The notes under the pieces were generated by a model, which saw nothing but the letters and a program-made list of their open reading frames with translations, was not told where the DNA came from and made no database searches. This document shows, one piece after another, positions 41,545 to 51,774 of a stretch of 64,000 bases of DNA. The translations under genes were made by a program, and so were the position numbers. The DNA comes from JAHBVL01 sp964461025. Lineage in GTDB: Bacteria; Chloroflexota; Chloroflexia; Thermomicrobiales; UBA6265. The DNA lies in NCBI GenBank assembly GCA_964461025.1, contig CAYWSE010000005.1, positions 1 through 64,000 on the forward strand, read 5' to 3'. Each line of letters begins with the position of its first letter. Position 1 is the stretch's first letter.

Positions 41545-43635
41545 ATGCATCACCACCATGAAGCTCATCAACACCACTCCCCGACAAGCACTGTAGACGG
41601 GATCTCAGACGCCGCCACCCACGCCGGCCATGGCGGCATGGGTCACGACATGAGCGACCCGGCCATGGCGGCCGCCATGGAGCGGGATATGCGCACCCGG
41701 TTTCTCGTGGCGCTGCTGCTCACCATCCCGACGGTCCTTCTCTCACCACTCGGCGAACGGCTTTTCGGATTCGAAACACCCGACTGGCTTCCGGCGGACT
41801 GGGTGATGTTGGTGCTGTCCACGCCGGTCGTTTTCTGGTCGGGATCGATCTTCATCACAGGCGCCTGGCAGGCGCTAAGACACCGCACGCTCGATATGAG
41901 CGTGCTCATCGCCACCGGCGTTCTGACTGCCTGGATCGCCAGCGTTGGGCTGTTGCTGATCGATGGCGAGGAAGTCTTCTTCGAAGCGGCGGCGATGCTC
42001 GTCACATTCGTCCTCTTCGGGCACTGGCTGGAGATGAAGAGCCGCCGGGGCACGACCGACTCGTTGCGTGCGCTGCTCGATCTCGTGCCGGAGCGGGCCA
42101 TCGTGCTTCGCGACGGGCAGGAGGTCGAGATCGACACGAACCAGATCGTCAGCGGCGACACCATCGTCATCCGGCCGGGAGACCGGATCCCGGTCGACGG
42201 CGAGATCGCCAGCGGCCGCAGTGCCGTCGATGAGTCGCTGATCACCGGCGAGTCGATGCCGGTGACCAAGGAACCGGGCGACCGCGTGATCGGTGGCTCG
42301 ATCAACCAGACCGGCGCATTCACCTTCAGCGCCACGGCTGTCGGATCGGACACAACCATTGCCCGCATTGCCGAGCTCGTGCAGACCGCGCAGGCGTCGA
42401 AAGCGCCGGGTCAGCGAATCGCTGACAAAGCCGCCCAGTATCTGGTCATCCTCGCCGTCGGAGCGGGCATCGCCACCTTTCTTGGCTGGTGGTTCTTCAG
42501 CGCGGTCGATTTCGAAATGGCGCTTACATTCGCCATCTCGGCGGTGGTGATCGCCTGCCCTGACGCGCTGGGGCTGGCAACCCCGACCGCCGTCGCGGTC
42601 GGAACGGGCATCGCCGCCCGGCAGAATATCCTGATCAAGGACGCCGCCACCCTGGAAGGGCTGGCTGGCATCGATACGATCGTGCTGGACAAGACCGGCA
42701 CGTTGACAGAGGGGAAGCCATCACTTACGGACGTGATCCCGGTCGATGACTGGGAGGCAGACGATCTTCTCCGGCTGACAGCCGCCGCGGAACTCGGCAG
42801 CGAGCATCCACTCGGCCGGGCGATTGTCGACGGCGCCGTCGAACGAGCGATCGATGTCCCAGCGCCCTCCGTATTCGACTCGGTGTCAGGCAAGGGAGTC
42901 ATCGCCACGATCGAAGACCGGGAGGTGGTTGTCGGAAACCGGCGACTGCTGGAGGACCGCGGCGTGTCGCCCCAGACGCTTGTCGACCAGGCGGAGCATC
43001 TGGCTGGCGACGGGAAAACGCCGGTCTACGTCGCCATCGATGGGAATCTGGCCGGTATTGTCGCCGTCGCCGACGCGATCAAACCGAGCGCCAGAGAAGC
43101 GGTCGACGCCTTCAGGGCCGCCGGCATCGAACCGGTGATGTTGACAGGTGACAATCACCGAACCGCCACCGCCGTGGCTCGTCAGCTGGGGATCGAGCGG
43201 GTCGAATCGGAAGTGCTTCCCGAAGACAAGGCGGAGCATGTCACCGCATTGCAGAAGCAAGGGAAACGCGTGGCGATGGTGGGCGACGGCGTCAACGACG
43301 CTCCCGCGCTCGCCCAGGCTGACATTGGTATCGCCATCGGGGCAGGCTCCGACGTAGCCATCGAAACCGCCGATGTCGTGCTGATGCAGTCCGATCCGCT
43401 CGACGTTCAACGGGCGGTGCGACTCTCGGCGGAAACGGTCCGCAAGATGAAGCAGAATCTCGGCTGGGCCAGCATCTACAACATCCTGGCGATCCCGGTC
43501 GCGGCCGGACTGCTCTACCCACGCTACGACATCATGCTCCGCCCCGAATTCGCCGCCCTTCTGATGAGTATCTCGTCGATCATCGTTGCCCTGAATGCCG
43601 TTTCAATGAAATGGTCTACTCTGGGCCGCGCGTGA
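41545..43635 (+). CDS. Copper-translocating P1B-type ATPase
   Basis: 696 residues. Histidine-rich N-terminus (HHHHEAHQHHS, later HAGHGGMGHD) in place of a fused HMA domain. P-type core: TGES actuator loop, phosphorylation site D382 in DKTGTLTEGK, SEHPLGRAI (nucleotide site), GDGVNDAPALA. The membrane metal motif is C338-P339-D340 (ACPDALGLATP), not CPC or CPH. The His-rich tail and YN/MSS-type late helices suggest CopB-like copper or silver export. It is fed by the two separate HMA proteins. Confidence 0.92.
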   Translation: MHHHHEAHQHHSPTSTVDGISDAATHAGHGGMGHDMSDPAMAAAMERDMRTRFLVALLLTIPTVLLSPLGERLFGFETPDWLPADWVMLVLSTPVVFWSGSIFITGAWQALRHRTLDMSVLIATGVLTAWIASVGLLLIDGEEVFFEAAAMLVTFVLFGHWLEMKSRRGTTDSLRALLDLVPERAIVLRDGQEVEIDTNQIVSGDTIVIRPGDRIPVDGEIASGRSAVDESLITGESMPVTKEPGDRVIGGSINQTGAFTFSATAVGSDTTIARIAELVQTAQASKAPGQRIADKAAQYLVILAVGAGIATFLGWWFFSAVDFEMALTFAISAVVIACPDALGLATPTAVAVGTGIAARQNILIKDAATLEGLAGIDTIVLDKTGTLTEGKPSLTDVIPVDDWEADDLLRLTAAAELGSEHPLGRAIVDGAVERAIDVPAPSVFDSVSGKGVIATIEDREVVVGNRRLLEDRGVSPQTLVDQAEHLAGDGKTPVYVAIDGNLAGIVAVADAIKPSAREAVDAFRAAGIEPVMLTGDNHRTATAVARQLGIERVESEVLPEDKAEHVTALQKQGKRVAMVGDGVNDAPALAQADIGIAIGAGSDVAIETADVVLMQSDPLDVQRAVRLSAETVRKMKQNLGWASIYNILAIPVAAGLLYPRYDIMLRPEFAALLMSISSIIVALNAVSMKWSTLGRA

Positions 43636-43804
43636 TCCTGGGGGCCTCTCCAGCGGACATCGCGCCGCTGCCGCTTATTCGCATTGAGCATGCGAAGGTC
43701 TCCGATGCCCTGAGAAATGACGCTGAAATCCCGCATAATCGTGCGCAATGATTCGTTTGTATCCGGAGATGTGATCGCCGCGCGCGACAGGGAGTCTAGC
43801 GGAA

Positions 43805-44635
43805 ATGCCGAGCGGTACGGAGCCCGCCATACCCACCTCCACGGATGGATCGCGAAGAGAGCTGAGTAGTTATGATGTGTTCCTGCTCGCCCTCGTGGTC
43901 TACTCGATGCTCAATCTCGTGCTGGTCATTCTGCCGCTGCAGACCTATCAGACCAGAGTGGTGCTCATTATGGATGGAGCGATAGGGGTTCTCTTCTTCT
44001 TCGACTTCCTCTACCGATTCTTCAGGGCGCCGGACAAACGTCAATACATGACGCGCGAGTGGGGTTGGCTCGACCTCCTGGCGGGAATGCCGGTTCCTGG
44101 ATTCAGGCTGGCGAAGCTGGTGCGACTCCGCCCCACGATCAGAACATGGCGGAAACAGGGACTGATTCGCGGACTGCACAGGACCTCCAGCAACAGGGCC
44201 ACCGTAGCGCTTCTGATCGCGATCTTCAGCACGTTTCTGGTCATACAGTTTGGCAGTATTCTCGTGATCGGGCCTGAGCTGCGTGCAGCGGACTCGAATA
44301 TCCACTCTGCGGAAGAAGCGGTATGGTGGTCGTATGTCACGGTCACCACGGTCGGCTATGGCGACTACTATCCTGTTTCCGCAATCGGCAGGTTGGTTGG
44401 CGTGCTCCTGCTGTCCCTGGGCATTGCGCTCTTCGCCGTGATCACCAGTTTCCTGGCGAATGCCTTCATCTACCCTCACAAGGAGAGAAAGGAAGATCAG
44501 CGACGAGCATCGGAGCAGTCTGCGGCAATCCTGGATCTGCAGGCGACGATGAAGGCACTGAACGCCGACATACGGGCTCTGGCAAGTGACATTCAACGCC
44601 TTCGGGACGAAGACGACCAGCGTCAAAGTAGCTAG
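43805..44635 (+). CDS. Voltage-gated-like potassium channel
   Basis: 276 residues. Six-helix (S1-S6) shape: S1 FLLALVVYSMLNLVLVILPL, S2/S3 near IGVLFFFDFLYRFF, a basic S4-like stretch RLAKLVRLRPTIRTWRKQGL, S5, the pore filter TVGYGD (T182-D187), then S6. A C-terminal coiled coil (ATMKALNADIRALASDIQRL) follows. Should conduct K+. It shares its last four bases with the convergent RecQ gene. Confidence 0.9.
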   Translation: MPSGTEPAIPTSTDGSRRELSSYDVFLLALVVYSMLNLVLVILPLQTYQTRVVLIMDGAIGVLFFFDFLYRFFRAPDKRQYMTREWGWLDLLAGMPVPGFRLAKLVRLRPTIRTWRKQGLIRGLHRTSSNRATVALLIAIFSTFLVIQFGSILVIGPELRAADSNIHSAEEAVWWSYVTVTTVGYGDYYPVSAIGRLVGVLLLSLGIALFAVITSFLANAFIYPHKERKEDQRRASEQSAAILDLQATMKALNADIRALASDIQRLRDEDDQRQSS

Positions 44636-47600
44636 CGCTCCTTCGATTGCTGGAGAACGCGAAGTATGTCCGCGCCATACTTCGCAGTCTTGACAGGACC
44701 AAATCCGGGCATCTGTTCGAGCTCGTCAAGCGTTGTCGGATCCAGGGCGGCGACCGACTCGAGCGCCGAGTTGTGGGCAACGACGTATGCCGGAACGTCA
44801 TCTTTCCTGGCCCGGTCGGCTCTCCATTGCCGCAGCTGGGCGAGCAATGTCTCATTCGGCTCCGCATTTTGCTCGGCGGGCGCCTGCACCGCCATGAAGT
44901 GACGTCCGAGCTCATCGTGGCTCGCTCGAGATCCAAGATCGGTGAGCGAAATCAGGAAATACTCGTGACTCATATCCCGATAGAGATACCCCAGCTCGAT
45001 CAGGCGATCGACGAGCTTTTCGACCGCGCCCTTCTTCATGCCTTTCAGAATGCCGAACGATGCCGAGCGGTCCGCCTGAATCCGGCTCTCGGCCGATCCC
45101 ATGACCAGCCGAACCAGACCGGTGCGGCCGACCGGAAAGGGCATCGTGCGGACGGCGTCGAGGATCGCCAGCGCCGCATCGGGCCCGCTCAGGGCTGATT
45201 TCGCCGGCGGTGCATCCCGCTCCCGAATAATCGCACCAGCGCGGACATCGCCCGCGCACACATCGCACGAGCTCCCGCAGGGAGGGAGCCGTTCCCCGAA
45301 CTGAGCCGCCAGCATTTTGTGGCGGCATTCCCGCTTCTTCGTATACGCGATCACTTGATGAATGCGGCGTTCCGACAGCGCATCGACCCGCGCGAGAAGT
45401 TCGTCGACTCGCTTCCCGGCGTCCGGTCCCGCATCGAGCAGTTCCACACAGGTCAGACGAGGACCATCGCGCAGCGCTGTCTCCGGACCGTTCTCCAATG
45501 CATCATCGAGCTCGAACGGTGTCCAACTGAGCGCGTTGCAGGCAGACGCGACATCGATGACCGCGTTGCCACGATCGCCGTCCGGTCCGAGCCAGCTCAT
45601 CAGCCGTGTCCAGCGGGGATCGTTCGATGCGTTCGCGGCGGAGGGATTCCAGCGGGCGGCAATCGTCCGCGGCACATCCGGATGCCGATTGATCAACGCT
45701 GCCTGTTCCATCAACCCGAGGGCGACCCGGCTGTTGATCGCGCCGTCCCCGACTCCGCCGAGCCGGTCGGTATCCAAACGGTCGAGCAACACCCATTTCC
45801 CGCGTGCGTATCGTTTCAGGTTGGCGTAAACACGCCGCAGATCTTCCTTATTGATGACGTCCTGTTTGGTGAATGTCTTCAGCCGCGTTTCGTCCGTACG
45901 CGTCGCCAGCAAGATGCACTTCGCCGGGTCGCCATCCCGGCCCGCGCGTCCCGATTCCTGAGCGTAGGCCTCCAGCGATGCTGGTGGATTGAAATGGATG
46001 ATGAACCGGACATTCGCCTTGTCCACACCCATGCCGAAGGCGATCGTGGCCACCACCACCCGCACCTGCCCGGACATGAATCGATCCTGATGAGACGATC
46101 GAATGTCAGGGTCCATTCCGGCGTGATAGTGGATGGCATTGATCTTGTTGTCGCGCAAGAGCGCCGCGAACGCCTCGGTGTCCTTGCGGGAATTGACGTA
46201 GACAATGCCGCTGCCCCGTTCGTTGCGGCAGATGTCGACCATTTCCCTGATCTTGAACTCCCGGGTGCCGGCCATGCGCACGTCGTAGAAGAGATTCGGC
46301 CGGAAGAGACTGACCCGGCAGACCTCCAGCTCTCTGCCGAGCGCGCTGGCGATCTGCTTGGCCATCTCCGGTGTTGCGGTCGCGGTAACCGCAAGAACTG
46401 GCGGGTTGCCCATTTCCTTCACCGCGCGCGGAATAAAGAGGTAGTCGGGACGGAAGTCCTGTCCCCACAAACTGATGCAGTGCGCTTCGTCGACAACGGC
46501 CAGCGACACTCTCGTCCGCTTCAACGCCTGCAGAAAGGCCCGGTCGCGCAAGCGCTCCGGCGCTACGTAGACCAGTTTCAACGTGCCACGCATCAACTCG
46601 CCGAGCGCCAGATCCATTTCCTCTGAAGAAAGCGTGCTGTTGATCAAGCGCGTTTGCCGGCGCAGTTCATCGGGCAGCGAATCGACCTGGTCCTTCATCA
46701 GCGCGATCAGTGGCGAAATGACGATCGTCACGCCCGGCAGCAGCAGCGAAGGAAGCTGGAAGGTCAGTGACTTGCCGGAACCAGTCGGCATGATCGCCAG
46801 AGCGTCTTTCCCGGCCATCACCCGCGATACGACATTCGCCTGTCCTGGCCGCAGCGCATCGAAACCGAAAACGCGTGCCAGACTCGCGAGAACGGAGGGG
46901 TCGATGTCGAGCGTGGAATCAGCCCGAATCTCCTCTGTCGCCATCGACGAGAAGTCGACGGCATCGCTTCCCAACGTGGGCAACGACGCGAGTCGGGGCG
47001 CAACCTCCCTGGCCAGCTGCTCACGCGCTGCGTCAAAAGCCGCCGCCGCGCGGGCCCGAAAGAGCGCCGCGCGTTCCGGTTCGCCGAGTGCGTCCCAGAG
47101 ATCGGCGACGTCCGCGGCGCGACGATCGTCGAGGCTCGCCGGCTCCGACATCACGAGATCGAGACACTCCCGCACACCTGCCTGATCCCCACGCGCCAAT
47201 GCGACGCGGGCAAGGCCAAGATAGTGCTGGGTCATATTGAACTCACCGGCCAGCAACCGCCGGTAGATCTGCTCCGCGCGGTCGAGTTCGCCTGCGGCCA
47301 GCGCGATTTCGGCGTCGATCGGACGATCGGGTTGGGCAGATCCCGACAGCGCCCTGTGTCGTTTGGCCAGGTCACGCGCCTCGGAAATATTGCCCGCCGC
47401 CAGTTCCGCTTTGATCAAATCGAGCACGGCAGAAGCAGTTTCGGAAACCTCGCAACGTTCCCTGGCAAAGACCGCTGCGGCTCGAACATCTCCACGCGCC
47501 AAAGCCAAACGGCCGCGTTCCATCAGCACCGTTAGCGAGGGACCGGTTCGCCGGAAGTTCTCGTCGATCAACGCCTCGGCGCGATCGAATTGCCCGGAAT

Positions 47601-47685
47601 CGCGCCAGTAATGCACGAGTTGCCACTGCATCTTGACCGGCAATATCGCGGCGTCAGATGGGGAGAGAGCATCGATGTCGATCAT
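44632..47685 (-). CDS. recQ: RecQ-like ATP-dependent DNA helicase with N-terminal TPR-like region
   Basis: 1017 residues from ATG 47685 (the frame extends to 47724). Residues 1-240 are helical repeats of TPR type (DRAEALIDENFRRTGPS, ERGRLALARGDVRAAAVF, AGELDRAEQIYRRLLAGE). The RecQ core follows: Walker A PTGSGKS with K305, DEAH as VVDEAHCISLWGQDFRPDY, SGIVYVNSRKDTE, IAFGMGVDKANVRFIIH, QESGRAGRDG. The zinc/winged-helix region has C-x16-C-x3-C-x2-C-like cysteines (CRHKM, PCGSSCDVC). HRDC domain at the end (TLDELEQMPGFGPVKTAKYG). Unwinds 3' overhang, forked or G4 DNA in repair. Confidence 0.92.
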   Translation of the reverse strand: MIDIDALSPSDAAILPVKMQWQLVHYWRDSGQFDRAEALIDENFRRTGPSLTVLMERGRLALARGDVRAAAVFARERCEVSETASAVLDLIKAELAAGNISEARDLAKRHRALSGSAQPDRPIDAEIALAAGELDRAEQIYRRLLAGEFNMTQHYLGLARVALARGDQAGVRECLDLVMSEPASLDDRRAADVADLWDALGEPERAALFRARAAAAFDAAREQLAREVAPRLASLPTLGSDAVDFSSMATEEIRADSTLDIDPSVLASLARVFGFDALRPGQANVVSRVMAGKDALAIMPTGSGKSLTFQLPSLLLPGVTIVISPLIALMKDQVDSLPDELRRQTRLINSTLSSEEMDLALGELMRGTLKLVYVAPERLRDRAFLQALKRTRVSLAVVDEAHCISLWGQDFRPDYLFIPRAVKEMGNPPVLAVTATATPEMAKQIASALGRELEVCRVSLFRPNLFYDVRMAGTREFKIREMVDICRNERGSGIVYVNSRKDTEAFAALLRDNKINAIHYHAGMDPDIRSSHQDRFMSGQVRVVVATIAFGMGVDKANVRFIIHFNPPASLEAYAQESGRAGRDGDPAKCILLATRTDETRLKTFTKQDVINKEDLRRVYANLKRYARGKWVLLDRLDTDRLGGVGDGAINSRVALGLMEQAALINRHPDVPRTIAARWNPSAANASNDPRWTRLMSWLGPDGDRGNAVIDVASACNALSWTPFELDDALENGPETALRDGPRLTCVELLDAGPDAGKRVDELLARVDALSERRIHQVIAYTKKRECRHKMLAAQFGERLPPCGSSCDVCAGDVRAGAIIRERDAPPAKSALSGPDAALAILDAVRTMPFPVGRTGLVRLVMGSAESRIQADRSASFGILKGMKKGAVEKLVDRLIELGYLYRDMSHEYFLISLTDLGSRASHDELGRHFMAVQAPAEQNAEPNETLLAQLRQWRADRARKDDVPAYVVAHNSALESVAALDPTTLDELEQMPGFGPVKTAKYGADILRVLQQSKER

Positions 47686-47866
47686 TTGTTCAGTATACGT
47701 GGTCCGAGGTCCGTAGCCGCGCACGGCGTGCGCCCCTGCCGCTCGCTACCACCATGGTTGTATGCCGGACACATCTCCATAAGCGAAGCCGTGCTGCACC
47801 ACCACCGTCTCCGCGAGATTTCGGCGCACGCGGTGCGCAGCTACACCGGTTGCCGCCGCACGCCCA

Positions 47867-47894
47867 CTCGTAGCGTCGCCATTTATGGCGACTG
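47867..47894. repeat. Hairpin repeat CTCGTAGCGTCGCCA...ATGGCGACTG
   Basis: Contains GTCGCCAT and ATGGCGAC, an 8-bp stem with a TT loop. A near-identical copy (29 bp) is at 56406-56434. The surrounding 47725-47910 holds other GTAGC.../...GCTAC hairpins and no credible gene. Confidence 0.6.
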
Positions 47895-47925
47895 TGCTCA
47901 CCACGAAGGATTGTACGCCCTGCCG

Positions 47926-48108
47926 TAGTGCGGCCGTTTGGGAGAACGTAGTGACACTCGGCGGGATTCGGACAGGCGTGATCGCCATGTGCGGAATATC
48001 CGCGCAGGAACGTCGTCGCCCAGTCGTACTCGAACAATGCCGGCGTGAAATCCGGGTAGAGCTGTTCAAACGTCGGGTCCGAGACCGGGTTCCACTTCGC
48101 TGCAGGTG
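47926..48108 (-). pseudogene. C-terminal fragment of a duplicated exported protein
   Basis: The minus-strand frame encodes PTFEQLYPDFTPALFEYDWA, then SAHGDHACPNPAECHYVLPN, clearly homologous to the end of the adjacent gene (PQFQQLYDGF, then THADHSCPNPADCHYVLPR). No start or N-terminal half is present, so this is the remnant of a tandem duplication. Its stop is unclear as it runs into repeat sequence. Confidence 0.6.
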
Positions 48109-48119
48109 GTCCAGGCGTG

Positions 48120-48940
48120 TCACCGACGCCGCTCGAAATGACGGCCGAAGTAGCCGCCACCGCGCGGGAGCACGTAATGGCAGTCGGCAGGATTGGGACA
48201 ACTGTGGTCCGCGTGGGTACCCCCGGCCTCCTCGAATGCGCTGACGTAGGCCTGCGCGAGGTCCCACTGCTCCAGGGTGGGCACAAATCCGTCGTAGAGC
48301 TGCTGGAACTGTGGCTCTTCGACCACCGAGTATCCCTGCTGAAAATCGATGTACGCCCCAGGCAGGATCGCTGTGATCGAGATCGACAAGGGGCTCGCGA
48401 CGTAGAGCGCTTCGACGCCGATGAGCGATGTTGCTTCCGACGTGTTGAAGGCGAACGCTGTCTCTATTGGCGGCTGGTGGTAGTGGTTCCAGAGGTCTTC
48501 GAGGAAGAGTTGCCCAAATTCCGGAAGCGGCGTCGACGTTGCCTGAATTGACGGGTCGCCAGGGGTTTGCGTGGACACGACCATCTCGACGGCAGGTAAC
48601 TCCGGTGGCGTAGTGCGCTGAAAATACGGGTGGAGCGCGCGGAACTCGGGCGGCCGGCGACGCTCGAAGATGATCTCCTCACGTTCCGCGCGGCGGAGGA
48701 GATCGAACGGACCCGTGCGGACCTGGATTTCCTCGCCGTTGTTCTCCAGCACCGTCAGGTCATCTGACCCGCCATGGGAGATGGGGCAAACCGGCCAGCA
48801 AGCGCAACAGCCCCAAATGCGGCGATCGCCTTCGCCAGCGCTCGCCGGGACAGCGTGGTCGTTCGAGCGGTCTGGGCGGATATGCGGGCGTTCACGGTGA
48901 GCCTCGCTTTCGCGGTCCTGCCACCGATGCCGCATGTCAA
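48120..48940 (-). pseudogene. Tat-exported protein of unknown function, frameshifted
   Basis: The N-terminus, in one frame, is a Tat signal (TLSRRALAKAIAAFGAVALA, start probably GTG 48895). That frame stops at 48755, while the mature protein continues in another frame from about DDLTVLENNGEE to the stop at 48120. A single indel within about 48755-48790 joins them. The protein ends ADHSCPNPADCHYVLP, a H-x-D-H-x-C...C-H cluster that could bind a metal. It may be a true pseudogene or a base-calling error. Confidence 0.65.
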
Positions 48941-49047
48941 AAAGGTACGTCGCCGACTGCTGAATCTATGGTAGACGAGGGACGCATATTGTCAAGTCGA
49001 GTGCTGTGGATTGTGGACGGCGAAATCTCTGACGACCTTAATCACAT

Positions 49048-51774
49048 CTAACTTGGAGTCTCTCGCCAGGAGTCGACCAGCAACCCGAGGCGGCGAGCCC
49101 GATCGACAGCCTGCGTGCGATTGCTCGCCCGCAATTTGCCGAGAATATTGCTGATGTGCTTTTTCGCCGTTTTATCGGTGATGAACAGCCGGTCGCCTAT
49201 CGCCTTGTTGGAAAGACCGATCGACACCAATCGCAAGACATCGAGCTCACGCTCACTCAGCGTTTCCGACAGATGGGACTGATCGACAGCGAAGTGGGCT
49301 GTCTCGTGCCCTTCGACCGTGACGAGGAGTTTTCGCGCGTAGTCGCGATAGTCGTTCTTCGCCAGAAGCGTGTGAAGCAATGGGGCCAGAGCCTGGCCAT
49401 TGTTGACAAACACGCGCACATATCGCCCTGGTTCGGCAGCGGCAAGCGCCGCCGTCAATGCGGTGAGCGCGGCTGGCGTGTCGCCGAAGGCATGAGCCGC
49501 TAACGCGCAGAGGACATCGAGCTCGATGCGATCGTGCCACCGCTCCTGGGCATGCGCGATGGAGCGCAGAGCGGCGCTCAACCGGACCGCGCGTGCAATG
49601 TCGCCTTCGGCGAGCAGCAGCCGAATTTCAGTGGAATAGGCGATGTGATGTTCCGGTGCGCTGCGCTCGTCCGGATTGGGTAGAGCGGCCTCTTCGGACC
49701 ACCGGCGCGGTAGGCTGAGATGATTTGCGTCGATCCAGAATCGGGCCTGCAATGCTTTTGACTTCTCGAGCTCGTGACGAGAGCCGATGACGCTCCACTG
49801 ATGGAGCGCTCGTTCGATTTCCGCATGAGCCAGCTCAAAGTCGCCTTCGGCTCGCGCCACGAGCGCCAATCCGACCAGGAACCTGCCGCGCCAGAGGGTT
49901 GTGCTCGCTTCGTCGCTGAAACGCAAGCCGCGATTGAAGCATTGCTCGGCTTCTTCGCGTCGATCCTGTTCAAGCAGCAACATGCCAAGGTGGGTAAGAG
50001 CGTGCTGGGTTTGCATCAATGCCGAGCCTTGATCTGAGCGTGCGGCATACCGAAAGAGTTCTTCCGCTTCGTGCAAGTCGGCCTGCATCGCGCGGATCGT
50101 TCCACGCGAGATGGCATCAAGCCGTCTCAATGGGGATGCATGATCGAGCGTCGACACCACATTCGAACTCGTCAATGCAAAGGCCGCTTCGGCCGGAAGA
50201 CCGATCAATGTGTAGATCGTTGACTTGAACTGATACGCCAGCGCTCGTTCAATGCTTCTCGATTCCGGCAAGAGCTCGATGGCGCGGTCGACGGCATCAT
50301 GGGCTGCACTGAATTCGGAAATGGCTGCGTTCTGCATGCTTCGAAGGAGCTGGAGCCGTCCCAGATTCTCTGTATCGGCGGAAGCGTTCCAGACCGACTC
50401 GGCAACCTTCATCGGCGCCATGCTTTCTGTGATTTTTCCAGCTCGCGCTCGTGCCCAGGCGAGCAAGTATGAGAACTCCGGATGCATCTCGAGCACATTC
50501 CATGGCAAGAACTCGAGCCTTCGCTGGAGCGCAGCGATTTGATCGCGTTGCTGGAGGTTGGCGGCGACAGGTTCAAGGAGAGCGATCGCGCGGTCCCAGT
50601 CTTCGCCGCAGATCGCGTGGCGGATTACCTCATCAGTCAGGTTCTGTGCGTGAAACCAGTCGGCTGCACGTCGATGGACCGTGGAGAGCTCCCCGGCAGT
50701 TACCTTCGAGCGCTGACGCTGTTGCAGCACATCGCGGAAGAGGTGGTGATACCGGAACCATTGACCATCCGTGTCCAGAGGGACGACGAAGAGCCCAGCA
50801 GCGTCGAGCTCGGCGATCCGTTCCGCGCTGTCATCGCGATTCAATGCCGCATCGCAGAGTTCGGCCGAAAATCTCTCGAACGCTGCACTGTGCACCAGGA
50901 AATCAAGCAGCGGACGTTCGAGCTTCTGCAAAACTTCTTCCCAGAGATAGCCTGTGACCAAACGGCGTTCGAATGCGCCTTGTTCGATCAGTTGCTCGAC
51001 GAGGTTGTGCTGCTGGCCTCTGACCGCGTGCCTGGCCAGATTGAGCGCGGCCGGCCAGCCTTCCGACTGTTCGGTGAAGGCGACGATTTCGGAGGGACTG
51101 AGCTCGATCTGGCTGTCCGCTGAGAAGAGCGCGGTCGCTTCTTCGCTTGTGAACCGCAGCTGTTCGTAGCCGATATCGAGAAGATCGCCGCTGGCGCGCA
51201 ACCGCTGCAACTGGAGGGCAAGATCACCACGTGAAAGCAGAAAAACGCGCATTCCCGGCGGAATGTTGCGAAGCAGCACCGAAAGCGAATGGAGCAGTCC
51301 CGGATCAGCGATCAGATGAACGTCGTCCAGCACCAGCGCGCAACGGCAGACAACGACGGAAAGCTCTTCGATGAGAGCGCCGAGGATGCCCTGGTCGCGC
51401 ACAGGTCCAACGCGGTCGATCTGAGCCATAACATCTACGCCAAAGCCGGGATCGATGGTGCGCATCGCCGCCACGATGCCCGCGAAAAACTGGGCTGGTT
51501 CATCATCCCAGGCGTCAAGAGAGAGCCACGCCCCCGTGGTGCCCGTTGACGCAAGCCACTGGGCAACGACCGTTGATTTCCCGTATCCGGCCGGAGCCTG
51601 GACGTTGATGATGTGCCGATCGGCCGACGAGTCCAGGAGATCGAGAATGCTCTGCCGGATGACGAATCCGGGACGGAGTCTGGGCGGTTGCAGTTTGGTG
51701 GCGAGAACCTTCCGATAACTCGGCGTAACCTCGAAAAGGCTGTCGCGAGGAACGAGCTCATGAGCGACTGACAC
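49048..51774 (-). CDS. MalT-like LuxR-family regulator (STAND ATPase)
   Basis: 908 residues from GTG 51774 (GGAG upstream). N-terminal STAND NTPase: Walker A APAGYGKST (60-68), Walker B CALVLDDVHLI, VFLLSRGDLALQL. The middle (about 350-820) is helical TPR-like, as in MalT. C-terminal LuxR HTH: LSERELDVLRLVSIGLSNKA, IGDRLFITDKTAKKHISNIL, GKLRASNRTQAVDRA. Such proteins oligomerise on an inducer plus ATP and activate promoters. Divergent from the ECF sigma gene, 357 bp away, which is a likely target. Confidence 0.92.
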   Translation of the reverse strand: MSVAHELVPRDSLFEVTPSYRKVLATKLQPPRLRPGFVIRQSILDLLDSSADRHIINVQAPAGYGKSTVVAQWLASTGTTGAWLSLDAWDDEPAQFFAGIVAAMRTIDPGFGVDVMAQIDRVGPVRDQGILGALIEELSVVVCRCALVLDDVHLIADPGLLHSLSVLLRNIPPGMRVFLLSRGDLALQLQRLRASGDLLDIGYEQLRFTSEEATALFSADSQIELSPSEIVAFTEQSEGWPAALNLARHAVRGQQHNLVEQLIEQGAFERRLVTGYLWEEVLQKLERPLLDFLVHSAAFERFSAELCDAALNRDDSAERIAELDAAGLFVVPLDTDGQWFRYHHLFRDVLQQRQRSKVTAGELSTVHRRAADWFHAQNLTDEVIRHAICGEDWDRAIALLEPVAANLQQRDQIAALQRRLEFLPWNVLEMHPEFSYLLAWARARAGKITESMAPMKVAESVWNASADTENLGRLQLLRSMQNAAISEFSAAHDAVDRAIELLPESRSIERALAYQFKSTIYTLIGLPAEAAFALTSSNVVSTLDHASPLRRLDAISRGTIRAMQADLHEAEELFRYAARSDQGSALMQTQHALTHLGMLLLEQDRREEAEQCFNRGLRFSDEASTTLWRGRFLVGLALVARAEGDFELAHAEIERALHQWSVIGSRHELEKSKALQARFWIDANHLSLPRRWSEEAALPNPDERSAPEHHIAYSTEIRLLLAEGDIARAVRLSAALRSIAHAQERWHDRIELDVLCALAAHAFGDTPAALTALTAALAAAEPGRYVRVFVNNGQALAPLLHTLLAKNDYRDYARKLLVTVEGHETAHFAVDQSHLSETLSERELDVLRLVSIGLSNKAIGDRLFITDKTAKKHISNILGKLRASNRTQAVDRARRLGLLVDSWRETPS

